Assembly: GCF_902459685.1 (NCBI RefSeq)
Contig: NZ_CABPSF010000006.1
Coordinates: 186,001 to 250,000, forward strand
Length of the DNA: 64,000 nucleotides
Direction: 5' to 3'
Source of the DNA: Pandoraea iniqua
GTDB lineage: Bacteria > Pseudomonadota > Gammaproteobacteria > Burkholderiales > Burkholderiaceae
The notes under the pieces were generated by a model. The model made no database searches. It saw nothing but the letters and a program-made list of their open reading frames with translations, and was not told the DNA's origin. Shown here in pieces: positions 8,985 to 18,039 of this stretch (its first letter is position 1; every line of letters starts with the position of its first letter). Made by a program: the position numbers and the translations under genes.

Positions 8985-10586
8985 TCAGCGCTTGCGCGGC
9001 AACACTGGCGAAAGCACGGTCGGCAACGCTTTGGGCAGTGTGTCGGGGAAATCGCGGGAGTAGTGAAGCCCGCGGCTTTCGTGGCGTGACAATGCGCTAT
9101 CCACGATCAGTGACGCCACGTCGACCAGATTTCGCAGTTCAAGCAGGTCGCGGCTCACGCGGAAGTTCGCGTAGTACTCGGCAATCTCCTCGCGCAGCAA
9201 CGCAATACGATGCTGCGCGCGCTCCAGACGTTTGCTCGTACGCACGATGCCGACGTAATTCCACATCATCCGGCGCAATTCATCCCAGTTGTGGGCGACC
9301 ACGACTTCTTCATCCGCATCGGCCACGCGGCTCTCGTCCCATGCGGGCACGTCGGTAATGCCGGGCAGCGACACCTCATCGCGCTGAATATCTTCCGCGG
9401 CGGCCTTGCCCAGCACGATGCACTCGAGCAGCGAATTGCTGGCGAGTCGATTCGCGCCATGCAGGCCGGTATAAGTCGCTTCGCCCACCGCATAAAGTCC
9501 CGGCAAATCCGTGCGGCCGTTCATATCCGTGACGACACCGCCACAGGTGTAATGCGCTGCGGGCACCACCGGAATCGGTTGTTTCGTGATGTCGATACCC
9601 AGTTCGGCGCAGCGCGCGAGAATCGTCGGGAAGTGTTCTTGCAGGAATTCGGGACTTTGATGGCTGATATCCAGATACACGCAATCGAGTCCGTGCTTCT
9701 TCATCTCGAAGTCGATGGCGCGCGCCACAATGTCGCGCGGCGCCAGTTCGGCGCGCGGATCGTGTTGCGGCATGAAGCGCGTGCCGTCCGGCAGCACCAG
9801 CCGGCCACCTTCGCCGCGCACCGCTTCGCTGATCAGAAACGACTTCGCGTAGGGGTGGTAAAGGCAGGTCGGATGGAACTGGATAAATTCCATGTTCGCG
9901 ATCCGGCAACCGGCGCGCCACGCCATCGCGATGCCATCGCCCGTCGCCGTATCGGGATTCGTCGTGTAGAGATAAACCTTGCCCGCACCGCCAGTGGCCA
10001 ACACCGTGTGACGTGCGGTCATCGCATGCACCGCGCCGGTGGCCATATCCTGAACGTAAAGCCCTTGGCAATGGCGGCCGGCGGTCGGCGCCGCGTCCGC
10101 GCGATCCGAGGTGATCAGATCGACGGCGAAGTGATTTTCAAACAGCGTGATATTGGGGTGTTGGCGCACACGCTCGGTGAGGGTAGTAATCACCGCGTGG
10201 CCGGTCGCATCGGCCGCATGAATGATGCGGCGATGGCTGTGGCCGCCTTCGCGTGTCAGGTGAAAACCGAGTTCGGCGCCTTCGTCACGCGTGAACGGCA
10301 CGCCCTGTGCGATCAACCATTCGATCGCCTCGCGGCTATGTTCGACGATGAATCGCGTGGCGGCTTCATCACACAACCCGGCGCCGGCGATCAGGGTATC
10401 GGCCACATGTTCGTCGACGCTGTCGGCCGAATCGAGCACGGCAGCGATGCCGCCTTGTGCCCAGTCGCTGGCCCCTTCGGGCATCGGGCGTTTGGCGACC
10501 AATGCGACGCGGCAGGTATTCGCCAGATGAAGGGCGACCGATTGACCGGCGAGTCCACTGCCGACGATGACGACATCGAAATTCAT
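8985..10586 (-). CDS. nadB: L-aspartate oxidase
   Basis: FAD enzyme oxidising L-aspartate to iminoaspartate, the substrate of NadA. The 533 residues begin [19 protein letters not shown] with the GxGxxG dinucleotide-binding motif. [14 protein letters not shown] sequence appears as [20 protein letters not shown], and the catalytic region includes FHPTCLYHP and [20 protein letters not shown]. The frame extends upstream to 10682, but a promoter -10 lies inside that extension and the FAD motif sits at the family position from the 10586 start; an ATG at 10616 is the alternative. Convergent with nadA-nadC, completing the aspartate-to-NaMN route within 4 kb. Confidence 0.94.
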   Translation of the reverse strand: MNFDVVIVGSGLAGQSVALHLANTCRVALVAKRPMPEGASDWAQGGIAAVLDSADSVDEHVADTLIAGAGLCDEAATRFIVEHSREAIEWLIAQGVPFTRDEGAELGFHLTREGGHSHRRIIHAADATGHAVITTLTERVRQHPNITLFENHFAVDLITSDRADAAPTAGRHCQGLYVQDMATGAVHAMTARHTVLATGGAGKVYLYTTNPDTATGDGIAMAWRAGCRIANMEFIQFHPTCLYHPYAKSFLISEAVRGEGGRLVLPDGTRFMPQHDPRAELAPRDIVARAIDFEMKKHGLDCVYLDISHQSPEFLQEHFPTILARCAELGIDITKQPIPVVPAAHYTCGGVVTDMNGRTDLPGLYAVGEATYTGLHGANRLASNSLLECIVLGKAAAEDIQRDEVSLPGITDVPAWDESRVADADEEVVVAHNWDELRRMMWNYVGIVRTSKRLERAQHRIALLREEIAEYYANFRVSRDLLELRNLVDVASLIVDSALSRHESRGLHYSRDFPDTLPKALPTVLSPVLPRKR

Positions 10587-10651
10587 GATACGGGCTGTCT
10601 CCGTAATCGACGTCATCTCGGTGACGTGATTCGCATGATGGGAAGTGAGCC

Positions 10652-10680
10652 AGTATAGCGAGTCGATACGCGCGTGGCAC
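10652..10680 (-). promoter_or_regulatory. Probable nadB promoter
   Basis: Minus-strand GTGCCA (-35, 4 of 6 matches) and TATACT (-10, 5 of 6) are separated by 17 bp. Predicted initiation near 10645 leaves a leader of about 60 nt before the nadB ATG. Confidence 0.5.
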
Positions 10681-10763
10681 ATGACCCTATGCGCACATCG
10701 GCAAAATCGGAGGAGGGATGACTACGCAACGCGTAGCTTGGTGAATTTCGGGACGCCCAAATG

Positions 10764-10785
10764 AAAAACCCCGCCAGAGGCGGGG
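10764..10785 (-). terminator. Terminator of the rpmB-rpmG operon
   Basis: On the minus strand CCCCGCC, a 3-nt loop, GGCGGGG, then TTTTT. It lies about 45 nt downstream of the rpmG stop. Confidence 0.9.
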
Positions 10786-10828
10786 CATTGAACGCAGCAG
10801 CGAACTGCTGCGAGAAAACCTGTTGATC

Positions 10829-10996
10829 TTATTTGATCTTGGTTTCCTTGTACGGCACGTGCTTACGAGCGACCGGATCGAACTTGCTGATTTCCATCTT
10901 TTCCGGTTTGGTACGCTTGTTTTTGGTAGTCGTGTAGAAATGACCGGTACCAGCGGTCGATTCCAACTTGATCTTGTCGCGAGCGCCTTTTGCCAT
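10829..10996 (-). CDS. rpmG: 50S ribosomal protein L33
   Basis: Small basic protein of the large ribosomal subunit, 55 residues, starting [20 protein letters not shown] and continuing [20 protein letters not shown]. This matches the L33 family over its whole length. It lacks the CxxC pairs of zinc-binding L33 forms, so it is the zinc-independent type. AGGAG lies just upstream of the ATG. It follows rpmB by 16 bp, the standard rpmB-rpmG operon. Confidence 0.97.
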   Translation of the reverse strand: MAKGARDKIKLESTAGTGHFYTTTKNKRTKPEKMEISKFDPVARKHVPYKETKIK

Positions 10997-11012
10997 GATG
11001 AGCTCCTAAAAC

Positions 11013-11246
11013 TTAGATGGCCTTGCGCGAACGCAGGTCGGCGAGAACGGAATCGATGCCGTTCTTGTCGATCAGGCGCAGGCCAGCGTTCGAGATACGC
11101 AGGCGCACCCAACGGTTTTCGCTCTCAACCCAGAACCGGCGATTTTGCAAGTTCGGGAGAAAACGGCGCTTGGTTTTGTTGTTGGCGTGGGAAACGTTGT
11201 TGCCGACCATCGGCGCTTTCCCGGTCACTTGACATACGCGTGCCAT
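11013..11246 (-). CDS. rpmB: 50S ribosomal protein L28
   Basis: Large-subunit ribosomal protein of 77 residues starting [20 protein letters not shown], then [20 protein letters not shown], typical of L28 throughout. A strong ribosome binding site (AGGAG) precedes the ATG. First gene of the rpmB-rpmG operon, with a promoter about 60 bp upstream. Confidence 0.97.
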   Translation of the reverse strand: MARVCQVTGKAPMVGNNVSHANNKTKRRFLPNLQNRRFWVESENRWVRLRISNAGLRLIDKNGIDSVLADLRSRKAI

Positions 11247-11308
11247 GAAGCACTCCTAACCCAGAATTCTGTGTAAAAAAAAGTGGTGAGTCGAAAAGAC
11301 AGACCGCG

Positions 11309-11338
11309 ATGATACCACAAAAATCCCAGACAAATCAA
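11309..11338 (-). promoter_or_regulatory. Probable rpmB promoter
   Basis: Minus strand TTGATT and TATCAT separated by 18 bp, predicting initiation near 11302 and a leader of about 55 nt. Confidence 0.6.
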
Positions 11339-11461
11339 TCGCTTTAGACGATGTAGGACGCGAGCCCATGGTGGGAAGCGCCTGTCGGAGATTCGGGAAG
11401 GGACGGATTATAGCGCAAAGCGGCCCGCGAACGCGAACTGCTTGCTAAATTGTTGTGCAGA

Positions 11462-12139
11462 TCACAATTCGCCCTGCTCGGCGAGCGAGTACACGCTATC
11501 GCCGGCGACGATGAAATGATCGAGCAAACGTATCTCCAGCAAGGCCAGCGCGTCCCCGAGCAAGCGCGTGAGTGCTAGATCTGCCGGGCTTGGCAGGGCG
11601 ATACCCGAGGGGTGGTTATGCGCGACGATTACCACGGCCGCATTGACTTCGAGTGCGGCGCGCACGATTTCGCGGGGGTAGGCACAGGTCTGGGTGAGGG
11701 TGCCTTCAAACATGATGCGGGCGCTCACCAGACGATGGCCGGCATCGAGAAACAGGCAGACAAAGCGCTCGCGGGAGTGGTCGTGCAGCGTCAGGCGAAG
11801 ATAATCTCGCACGCGTGCGGGGGTATCGAGCACATCGCCGGCCTCCAGGCGCTCGCCCAGCATGCGGCGGGCTATTTCCAGTGCGGCTTGAAATTGCACG
11901 AACTTGGCCTGACCGAGGCCGGGAATCTGCCGTAGCGCGTCGAACGGCGAGGCCAGCAGGCGGGTTAGCGAGCCGCCGCTGCGCGCGAGCAGATCGCGGC
12001 CGAGATCGACGGCATTGCGCCCGCGCGAACCGGTGCGCAGGAAAATGGCGAGCAACTCGGCATCGGAAAGGGCGCTGGCCCCACGGGCAAGCATTTTTTC
12101 GCGGGGCCGCTCGGCGAGCGGCCATTGGGCGATGGACAT
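11462..12139 (-). CDS. radC: RadC family JAB/MPN-domain protein
   Basis: Member of the RadC family, historically linked to DNA repair but of unsettled biochemical role. The 225 residues contain an N-terminal UPF0758-type helical part, a helix-hairpin-helix-like IPGLGQAKFVQF (72-83), and a C-terminal JAMM metalloprotease-like fold with HNHPSG (His174, His176) and Asp187 in SPAD as predicted metal ligands. The ATG at 12139 has GGAG 7 nt upstream. Longer upstream starts are possible in frame but unsupported. Confidence 0.93.
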   Translation of the reverse strand: MSIAQWPLAERPREKMLARGASALSDAELLAIFLRTGSRGRNAVDLGRDLLARSGGSLTRLLASPFDALRQIPGLGQAKFVQFQAALEIARRMLGERLEAGDVLDTPARVRDYLRLTLHDHSRERFVCLFLDAGHRLVSARIMFEGTLTQTCAYPREIVRAALEVNAAVVIVAHNHPSGIALPSPADLALTRLLGDALALLEIRLLDHFIVAGDSVYSLAEQGEL

Positions 12140-12301
12140 GACGACTCCAGGCGCAGACACCGCCGCGCGCATGAATCGTCGCGATGTCACTAAAGAGAAA
12201 TACAGTCGCTGGAGGTAAAATTCCGGACTGCGCGTAGGGGGAGCCGGACGCGCAACGCGTCGTCATTTACAATATTAGCTTGACCTTGCTGTGAGACCCC
12301 C

Positions 12302-12757
12302 ATGAATTCTGTCGCATCCCCCGTGGTTCAGGACGATTCCTATCTGACGCTGCACTACCGGATTGGCGCCCCTGACGGCGCGGATATCGTCAACACCTTC
12401 GAAGGCACGCCGGCCACGCTGCAACTGGGCGGCGGCCAGATGGCGCCGACGCTCGAACAGGCGCTGCTGGGCATGAGTGTGGGGGAACGCCGTAGTATCG
12501 AACTTGCCCCGGAGCAGGCCTTTGGCCCGCGCAATCCCGAGTTGCTGCAACGTGTCACGATGAAGACGCTGCAAGAGAACAGCAATTTCGGCGAAGAATA
12601 TACCGTGGGCGATCTGGTCGAATTCAACGCGCCGAGCGGCGGCCGCTATGCGGGCATCCTGCGCGAGTTGGGTGACGGCTGGGCATTGTTCGACTTCAAC
12701 CATCCTTTGGCTGGACAGCCGATTGTGTTCGAAGTCCAGATTATCGGCATTCTGTAG
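12302..12757 (+). CDS. fkpB: FKBP-type peptidyl-prolyl isomerase, SlpA/FkpB type
   Basis: Cytoplasmic prolyl isomerase/chaperone of 151 residues, the length of E. coli FkpB (149). It begins with a [20 protein letters not shown] strand region and carries the FKBP core [20 protein letters not shown] and [20 protein letters not shown]. The inserted-in-flap region follows ([12 protein letters not shown]). It sits 8 bp upstream of ispH, the same pairing as in E. coli, so the two are likely cotranscribed. Confidence 0.93.
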   Translation: MNSVASPVVQDDSYLTLHYRIGAPDGADIVNTFEGTPATLQLGGGQMAPTLEQALLGMSVGERRSIELAPEQAFGPRNPELLQRVTMKTLQENSNFGEEYTVGDLVEFNAPSGGRYAGILRELGDGWALFDFNHPLAGQPIVFEVQIIGIL

Positions 12758-12765
12758 GAATCGAA

Positions 12766-13737
12766 ATGAGCGCCACCCAAGTCGTTGCGCCGACCCTGTC
12801 GGACGCGGAAATTCTGCTGGCCCAGCCGCGCGGTTTTTGCGCGGGCGTCGACCGTGCAATCGAGATCGTCGAGCGCGCGCTGTCTATGTATGGTGCCCCG
12901 ATCTATGTTCGTCACGAGATCGTACATAACGCCTATGTCGTCGAGAACCTGCGCAAGAAGGGCGCGATTTTCGTCGAAGAGCTGACCGACGTGCCTTCGG
13001 GCAACACGTTGATCTTCAGCGCTCACGGCGTGTCGCAAGCCGTGCGTGCCGAGGCTCAGGAGCGCGGTCTGCGCATCTTCGATGCCACCTGTCCGCTCGT
13101 GACCAAGGTGCACGTCGAAGTCGCGAAGATGCGCGGCCAAGGGCACGAGATCATCATGATCGGCCACAAGGGCCACCCGGAAGTCGAAGGCACGATGGGG
13201 CAGTCGGGCGAAGGCATGTTCCTCGTCGAGACCATCGAAGACGTGCTCGCACTGCAAGTCGCCGACGAAACGAAGCTGGCCTTCGTGACGCAGACGACGC
13301 TGTCGGTCGATGACGCCGCCGAAGTGATCAACGCGCTCAAGAAGCGTTTCCCGCTGATCACCGAGCCGAAGAAGCAGGACATCTGCTACGCGACGCAAAA
13401 TCGTCAGGACGCCGTGAAGTTCATGGCCCCGCAATGCGATGTGGTCGTGGTGGTGGGCAGCCCGAACAGCTCCAATTCGAATCGTCTGCGCGAAGTGGCC
13501 GAGAAGATGGGCGTGCCGGCCTACATGATCGACTCGCCGGCGCAGCTCAAGCCCGAGTGGTTCAACGGTAAGCGCCGTATCGGCGTGACGGCAGGCGCGT
13601 CGGCGCCGGAAGTGCTGGCACAGTCGATCGTCGCGCGCCTGCGTGAACTCGGCGTGAATCAGGTCAAGGTGCTCGAAGGCGTCGAAGAGAACATCGCGTT
13701 CCCGCTGCCCAAGGGCCTGACGCCGGTGACCGAGTAA
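12766..13737 (+). CDS. ispH: 4-hydroxy-3-methylbut-2-enyl diphosphate reductase
   Basis: Last enzyme of the MEP isoprenoid pathway, producing IPP and DMAPP with an iron-sulfur cluster. The three cluster cysteines are Cys25 in [12 protein letters not shown], Cys109 in [11 protein letters not shown] and Cys207 in ICYATQNRQ. Substrate-binding segments [11 protein letters not shown] and [10 protein letters not shown] are present. 323 residues is normal. Second gene of the fkpB-ispH operon, followed by a strong terminator. Confidence 0.97.
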   Translation: MSATQVVAPTLSDAEILLAQPRGFCAGVDRAIEIVERALSMYGAPIYVRHEIVHNAYVVENLRKKGAIFVEELTDVPSGNTLIFSAHGVSQAVRAEAQERGLRIFDATCPLVTKVHVEVAKMRGQGHEIIMIGHKGHPEVEGTMGQSGEGMFLVETIEDVLALQVADETKLAFVTQTTLSVDDAAEVINALKKRFPLITEPKKQDICYATQNRQDAVKFMAPQCDVVVVVGSPNSSNSNRLREVAEKMGVPAYMIDSPAQLKPEWFNGKRRIGVTAGASAPEVLAQSIVARLRELGVNQVKVLEGVEENIAFPLPKGLTPVTE

Positions 13738-13810
13738 GCTTTACGCTGTCAGCATGATCGTCTGCGGGGCGTCGTAAGCACGAAGAAGCACGAAGGCCCG
13801 CAGTCACAAG

Positions 13811-13846
13811 AGCCGGGGTGTCGCACTATGCGCACCCCGGCTTTTT
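13811..13846 (+). terminator. Terminator after ispH
   Basis: AGCCGGGGTG pairs with CACCCCGGCT, the stem continuing into CGC/GCG around a 5-nt loop, followed by TTTTG. Confidence 0.92.
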
Positions 13847-14489
13847 GTTGTCCTGCTTGTTCCCCCTCCCGCTCCCCCCGCCCCCTCTCAGCACTTTCTG
13901 GAAGCGACGCAGGCGCCGCTCCCCATACCCTTGCACGTCGTCAATAGACGCACGCAAATTCAGGCAAAACCCCACGCGACCTCTACGCAATTCTGCGTAC
14001 GTTTTTGCGGAATCCCCGCAATGGCGATTTGGCGAATTTCGCCGTATCGGCCATTAAAACCACCTGCGTGATTTCCGCAATTCATCACTTAATGAATTAA
14101 TGCCAAATAACGCCATTCGCTTTTCAATTATCTAATTATTTATATATTCACTTAATTAGAGTATTCGCTCCAAATCGATCGGGCACGTAATTTGCTTTAT
14201 TAATAACTATGGTGATGAATCCCATATTTGGTGCATTGTATGCACCATGGAGCCGCCTGAGCGGATTCGCCCAGGTATGTAAAACCTTGATCGAAAGCGG
14301 GGTTGCACTTTTGAAAAAATAGGGTTGCACAAGTCGGTATAAACCTTAGGCCTCCATTATGGAAAACCCTGTGGCGGCGGGCGTCGCAGCCGCAAAGAAT
14401 GGAGTTACAATGCGCGCGTTTCGCATACGAAACATTGAATTGGCGTTATTGGCGTTTTATTAAACCGCCGACAATCAGGAGATAATCAC
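13847..14489 (+). promoter_or_regulatory. AT-rich control region upstream of the liv operon
   Basis: About 640 bp with no convincing gene; from about 14050 it is markedly more AT-rich than the surroundings. It contains three small adjacent hairpins (13985-14043), a perfect inverted repeat GGTGCAT-TGT-ATGCACC (14230-14246), and two direct copies of GGGTTGCAC 22 bp apart (14300-14308 and 14322-14330). AGGAG about 7 nt before 14490 is the livJ ribosome binding site. These elements suggest a regulated promoter, but I cannot assign a regulator. Confidence 0.5.
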
Positions 14490-15698
14490 ATGCAACTCAA
14501 GTTCGCGAAGGTACTGCCCGTAGTCGCCGCAGTGACGCTGTTGGCGGCATGCGGTCAGAAGGAAGAAAAGCAGGCCGATTCGGGTGCCGCTTCTGCACCT
14601 GCCGCGACGACTGCCGCCAGCGGGGGCGGCGATGCGGTTGTTATCAAGATTGGTCACGTTGCACCGTTGACGGGCCAAATTGCTCACTTGGGCAAAGATA
14701 ACGAAAATGGTGCACGCCTCGCAGTTGAGGAAGCCAACAAGGCCGGTCTGACCATCGACGGCAAGCCGGTCAAGCTGGAACTGGTGGCTGAAGACGATGC
14801 GGCCGATCCGAAAACCGCGACCCAGGTTGCACAGAAACTGGTCGACGAGAAAGTCGTCGCAGTGGTGGGCCACTTGAATTCGGGCACGACGATCCCGGCC
14901 TCCAAGATCTATAGCGATGCGGGTATCGTGCAGATCTCCCCGTCGGCAACCAACCCGGCCTACACCCAACAGGGCTTCAAGACGGCCTATCGCGTGGTGG
15001 CAACGGACGCTCAGCAAGGTCCGGCACTGGCCAACTACGCAACGAAGACGCTGGGTGCCAAGTCGGTGGCCATCGTCGACGACGCGACCGCCTACGGCAA
15101 GGGCTTGGCCGACGAGTTCGAGAAGACCGCCAAGGCCAACGGCCTGAAGGTGCTCTCGCACGACGCGACCAACGACAAGGCCACGGACTTCCGCGCCATT
15201 CTGACCAAGATCAAGGGTGAGAAGCCGGACATCATCATGTACGGCGGTATGGATGCGACCGGCGGCCCGTTCGCCAAGCAGTCGAAGGAACTGGGCATTG
15301 GCTCCAAGGTGCTGGCCGGCGACGGCGTGTGTACCGACAAGGTGGCCGAACTGGCCGGCGACGCCATCGACAACATCGTCTGCTCGGAAGCGGGTATGGC
15401 GCTGTCGAAGATGGAAGGCGGCGACGACTTCTCCAAGCGTTATGAAGCTCGCTTCAACCAGCCGATCCAGATTTACGCCCCGTTCACGTATGACGCTGTC
15501 AATGTGATCGTCGACGCGATGAAGCGTGCCAACTCGACCGATCCGGCCAAGATCCTGGCGGCCATGCCGGCCACCGACTACAAGGGTGTCATTGGCCACA
15601 TCGCTTTCGACAGCAAGGGCGACATGAAGGAACCGGTGATTACGCTCTACAACTATCAGAACAAGAAGAAGAGCGTGCTTGACGTGGTGAAGATGTAA
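14490..15698 (+). CDS. livJ: Branched-chain amino acid ABC transporter, substrate-binding lipoprotein
   Basis: Periplasmic ligand-binding protein for leucine/isoleucine/valine-type import. The 402-residue precursor starts MQLKFAKVLPVVAAVTLLAAC with a lipobox ending at Cys21, so the mature protein is probably lipid-anchored. A low-complexity Ala/Ser linker follows, then the type I periplasmic binding fold, IKIGHVAPLTGQIAHLGKD onward, with NPAYTQQGFKTAYRVVATD in the ligand cleft region. First gene of livJHMGF. Precise ligand range is not deducible. Confidence 0.94.
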   Translation: MQLKFAKVLPVVAAVTLLAACGQKEEKQADSGAASAPAATTAASGGGDAVVIKIGHVAPLTGQIAHLGKDNENGARLAVEEANKAGLTIDGKPVKLELVAEDDAADPKTATQVAQKLVDEKVVAVVGHLNSGTTIPASKIYSDAGIVQISPSATNPAYTQQGFKTAYRVVATDAQQGPALANYATKTLGAKSVAIVDDATAYGKGLADEFEKTAKANGLKVLSHDATNDKATDFRAILTKIKGEKPDIIMYGGMDATGGPFAKQSKELGIGSKVLAGDGVCTDKVAELAGDAIDNIVCSEAGMALSKMEGGDDFSKRYEARFNQPIQIYAPFTYDAVNVIVDAMKRANSTDPAKILAAMPATDYKGVIGHIAFDSKGDMKEPVITLYNYQNKKKSVLDVVKM

Positions 15699-15718
15699 CT
15701 CCCGGGCGCTAGCGCCAT

Positions 15719-15755
15719 GAAACGGCACCGTTGCCTACCCTTTCGGTGCCGTTTC
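15719..15755 (+). terminator. Intercistronic hairpin between livJ and livH
   Basis: A perfect 12-bp stem, GAAACGGCACCG (15719-15730) with CGGTGCCGTTTC (15744-15755), preceded by a 12-bp palindrome GGCGCTAGCGCC. Only TTC follows, so termination is probably partial. It may lower permease and ATPase synthesis relative to the binding protein and protect the livJ message. Confidence 0.7.
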
Positions 15756-15912
15756 TTCATCTGCGGAACGAAGCCGTGCCTGCATGACGGGCACGGCCCC
15801 CCCTCCTGAACCAGGATCAGCCTCAACACCCGCAGTTCTCTCAGCCACCCCTGCGACGCCTATCGGTGAAGCGCGCTGGGAGCCCGTTTTCGGGGAACAA
15901 GGAGTTAGCTTC

Positions 15913-16863
15913 ATGGATATTTTTATCCAACAAATCTTGAACGGCCTCGTGCTTGGTAGCGTGTACGCGATCATTGCGCTGGGCTACACCATGGTCTACG
16001 GCATTTTGGGCATCATCAATTTTGCCCACGCCGACGTGATGATGATCGGCGCGATGGTCGCGCTGTCCACCATCAACTTGTTGATGAAGATCGCACCGAA
16101 CATGAATCCGGTGCTCATGCTGGCCATCGCCACGGCGGTGTGTGTGCCCGTGTGTGCGTTGACCAACTTCGTGATCGAACGGGTCGCGTACCGGCCGCTG
16201 CGTAACGCGCCGCGTCTCGCACCGCTGATCACCGCCATCGGTGTGTCGCTGCTGTTGCAGACGATCGCCATGCTGATCTGGTCGCGCAACCCGCTGTCGT
16301 TCCCGCAGCTGCTGCCTACCGACGCCATGACGGTCATCCCGGAGCGCGGTAACCATCCGGGCGCTGTGACCAACGGCACCGGCATCGTGATCGTCGTCGT
16401 CGCGTTCCTCGTGATGTTCGGCCTCACGCAGCTCGTGAACCGCACCAAGCTCGGCCGTGCCATGCGCGCTACCGCAGAGAACCGCAATGTGGCGGGTCTC
16501 ATGGGCGTGAACCCCAACTTCGTGATCTCGGCGACCTTCGCGCTGGGCGGCGGACTGGCGGCGCTCGCGGGCGTGATGATGGCGTCGAACTACGGTAACG
16601 CGCACTTTTACATGGGTTTCATTCCCGGGATGAAGGCGTTCACCGCCGCCGTGCTCGGCGGGATCGGCAACCTGCAAGGCGCCATGGTCGGCGGCGTGCT
16701 GCTCGGCCTGATCGAAGCGCTGGGTGCCGGCTACATCGGTGACCTCACCGGGGGTGTTTTCGGCAGTAATTATCAGGACGTATTCGCCTTCGTCGTTCTG
16801 ATCGTGGTGCTCGTGTTCCGTCCGTCCGGTTTGTTGGGCGAGCGCGTGGCAGATCGTGCATAA
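15913..16863 (+). CDS. livH: Branched-chain amino acid ABC transporter permease LivH
   Basis: Inner-membrane permease subunit, 316 residues, almost entirely hydrophobic. It starts MDIFIQQILNGLVLGSVYAI and carries the family segment GLMGVNPNFVISATFALGGG and the coupling region ENRNVAGLMG. The frame is open further upstream, but the ATG at 15913 has GGAG 9 nt before it and gives the family N-terminus. Pairs with LivM, energised by LivG and LivF. Confidence 0.95.
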   Translation: MDIFIQQILNGLVLGSVYAIIALGYTMVYGILGIINFAHADVMMIGAMVALSTINLLMKIAPNMNPVLMLAIATAVCVPVCALTNFVIERVAYRPLRNAPRLAPLITAIGVSLLLQTIAMLIWSRNPLSFPQLLPTDAMTVIPERGNHPGAVTNGTGIVIVVVAFLVMFGLTQLVNRTKLGRAMRATAENRNVAGLMGVNPNFVISATFALGGGLAALAGVMMASNYGNAHFYMGFIPGMKAFTAAVLGGIGNLQGAMVGGVLLGLIEALGAGYIGDLTGGVFGSNYQDVFAFVVLIVVLVFRPSGLLGERVADRA

Positions 16864-16881
16864 GCGGCGAGGACAAACACA

Positions 16882-18018
16882 ATGAATCAACCTGTGCAAA
16901 CTTCGTCGGGCCCGGCCACGCAAATTTCGGCGGCCGCCGCCACACGCAAGGCCTATCGCGGCCTCGCCTTCTTCCTGATCGCGGCTATCTTCGCCCCGGT
17001 GCTCGTCGGCTATGCCGGCGGCAACTACTGGGTGCGCGTGCTCGACTTCGCGCTGCTCTACATCATGCTCGCGCTGGGCCTGAACATCGTGGTGGGCTTC
17101 GCCGGCCTGCTCGACTTGGGCTACATCGCGTTCTATGCCGTGGGCGCGTACGTGACTGCCTTCCTCAGCTCACCGCACCTCACCACGCAGTTTGAGTGGA
17201 TCGGGCATCTGTTCCCCGGCGGGCTGCATGTGCCCGTGTGGTTCACGATACCGATCGGGGCGGCGGTGGCGGCGATATTCGGCATCTTGCTGGGGGCGCC
17301 GACACTGCGTCTGCGCGGTGACTATCTGGCCATCGTGACGCTGGGCTTCGGCGAAATCATCCGCATTTTCATGAACAACCTCGACCGTCCGGTGAACATC
17401 ACCAACGGCCCGAAGGGGATCACCGGCATCCAGCCCGCGTCGTTGTTCGGCTTCGATTTTTCGAAGGCGCACAACTTCTTCGGCATACAGGTCAGCTCGG
17501 TGTACATGTATTACTACCTGTTCGTGTTCCTCGCGCTGGTCATCGCGTTCATCTGCGTGCGATTGCAGCACTCGCGCATCGGACGGGCGTGGGTGGCCAT
17601 TCGTGAAGACGAAATCGCCGCCAAGGCGATGGGCATCAACACGCGCAACATCAAGCTGCTCGCGTTTGCCATGGGCGCGTCGTTCGGCGGTGTGGCCGGC
17701 GGCATGTTCTCGGCGTTCCAAGGCTTCGTCTCGCCCGAGTCGTTCACCTTCTGGGAGTCGATCGTCGTGCTCTCGATGGTGGTGCTCGGCGGCATGGGGC
17801 ACATTCCGGGCGTGATTCTGGGCGGTGTGCTGCTCTCGGCGTTCCCCGAGATCCTGCGCTCGACCATGGGCCCGTTGCAAATGAAATTGTTCGGCAGCGT
17901 CATCGTCGATCCCGAGGTGATCCGGCAACTGCTGTACGGTCTGGCCATGATCTTGATCATGCTGTACCGTCCGGCCGGCCTGTGGCCGTCGCCGCGTCCG
18001 GAAGAACGGACTCTGTAA
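16882..18018 (+). CDS. livM: Branched-chain amino acid ABC transporter permease LivM
   Basis: Second permease subunit, 378 residues with multiple transmembrane helices. Family segments include YIMLALGLNIVVGFAGLLDL, GAPTLRLRGDYLAIVTLGFG and EDEIAAKAMGINTRNIKLLA (coupling loop). A short N-terminal cytoplasmic extension precedes the first helix. It lies 18 bp after livH and 21 bp before livG. Confidence 0.95.
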   Translation: MNQPVQTSSGPATQISAAAATRKAYRGLAFFLIAAIFAPVLVGYAGGNYWVRVLDFALLYIMLALGLNIVVGFAGLLDLGYIAFYAVGAYVTAFLSSPHLTTQFEWIGHLFPGGLHVPVWFTIPIGAAVAAIFGILLGAPTLRLRGDYLAIVTLGFGEIIRIFMNNLDRPVNITNGPKGITGIQPASLFGFDFSKAHNFFGIQVSSVYMYYYLFVFLALVIAFICVRLQHSRIGRAWVAIREDEIAAKAMGINTRNIKLLAFAMGASFGGVAGGMFSAFQGFVSPESFTFWESIVVLSMVVLGGMGHIPGVILGGVLLSAFPEILRSTMGPLQMKLFGSVIVDPEVIRQLLYGLAMILIMLYRPAGLWPSPRPEERTL

Positions 18019-18039
18019 GCCGAGGGAGATGATCTGACT

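Noticed and set aside
12140..12190. Longer radC start at 12190
   Set aside because: The internal ATG at 12139 has GGAG at ideal spacing and matches the family length; the extra residues are not conserved in style.
14230..14246. GGTGCAT-TGT-ATGCACC as an NtrC site
   Set aside because: NtrC sites read TGCAC-N-GGTGCA with the half-sites in the opposite order, and no sigma-54 promoter (TGGCAC-N5-TTGCA) was found nearby.
14359..14463. 34-codon frame before livJ (MENPVAAGVAAA onward, ending ELALLAFY) as a branched-chain leader peptide
   Set aside because: It has some Leu and Ile codons but no terminator or alternative hairpin follows it before livJ, so attenuation has no support.
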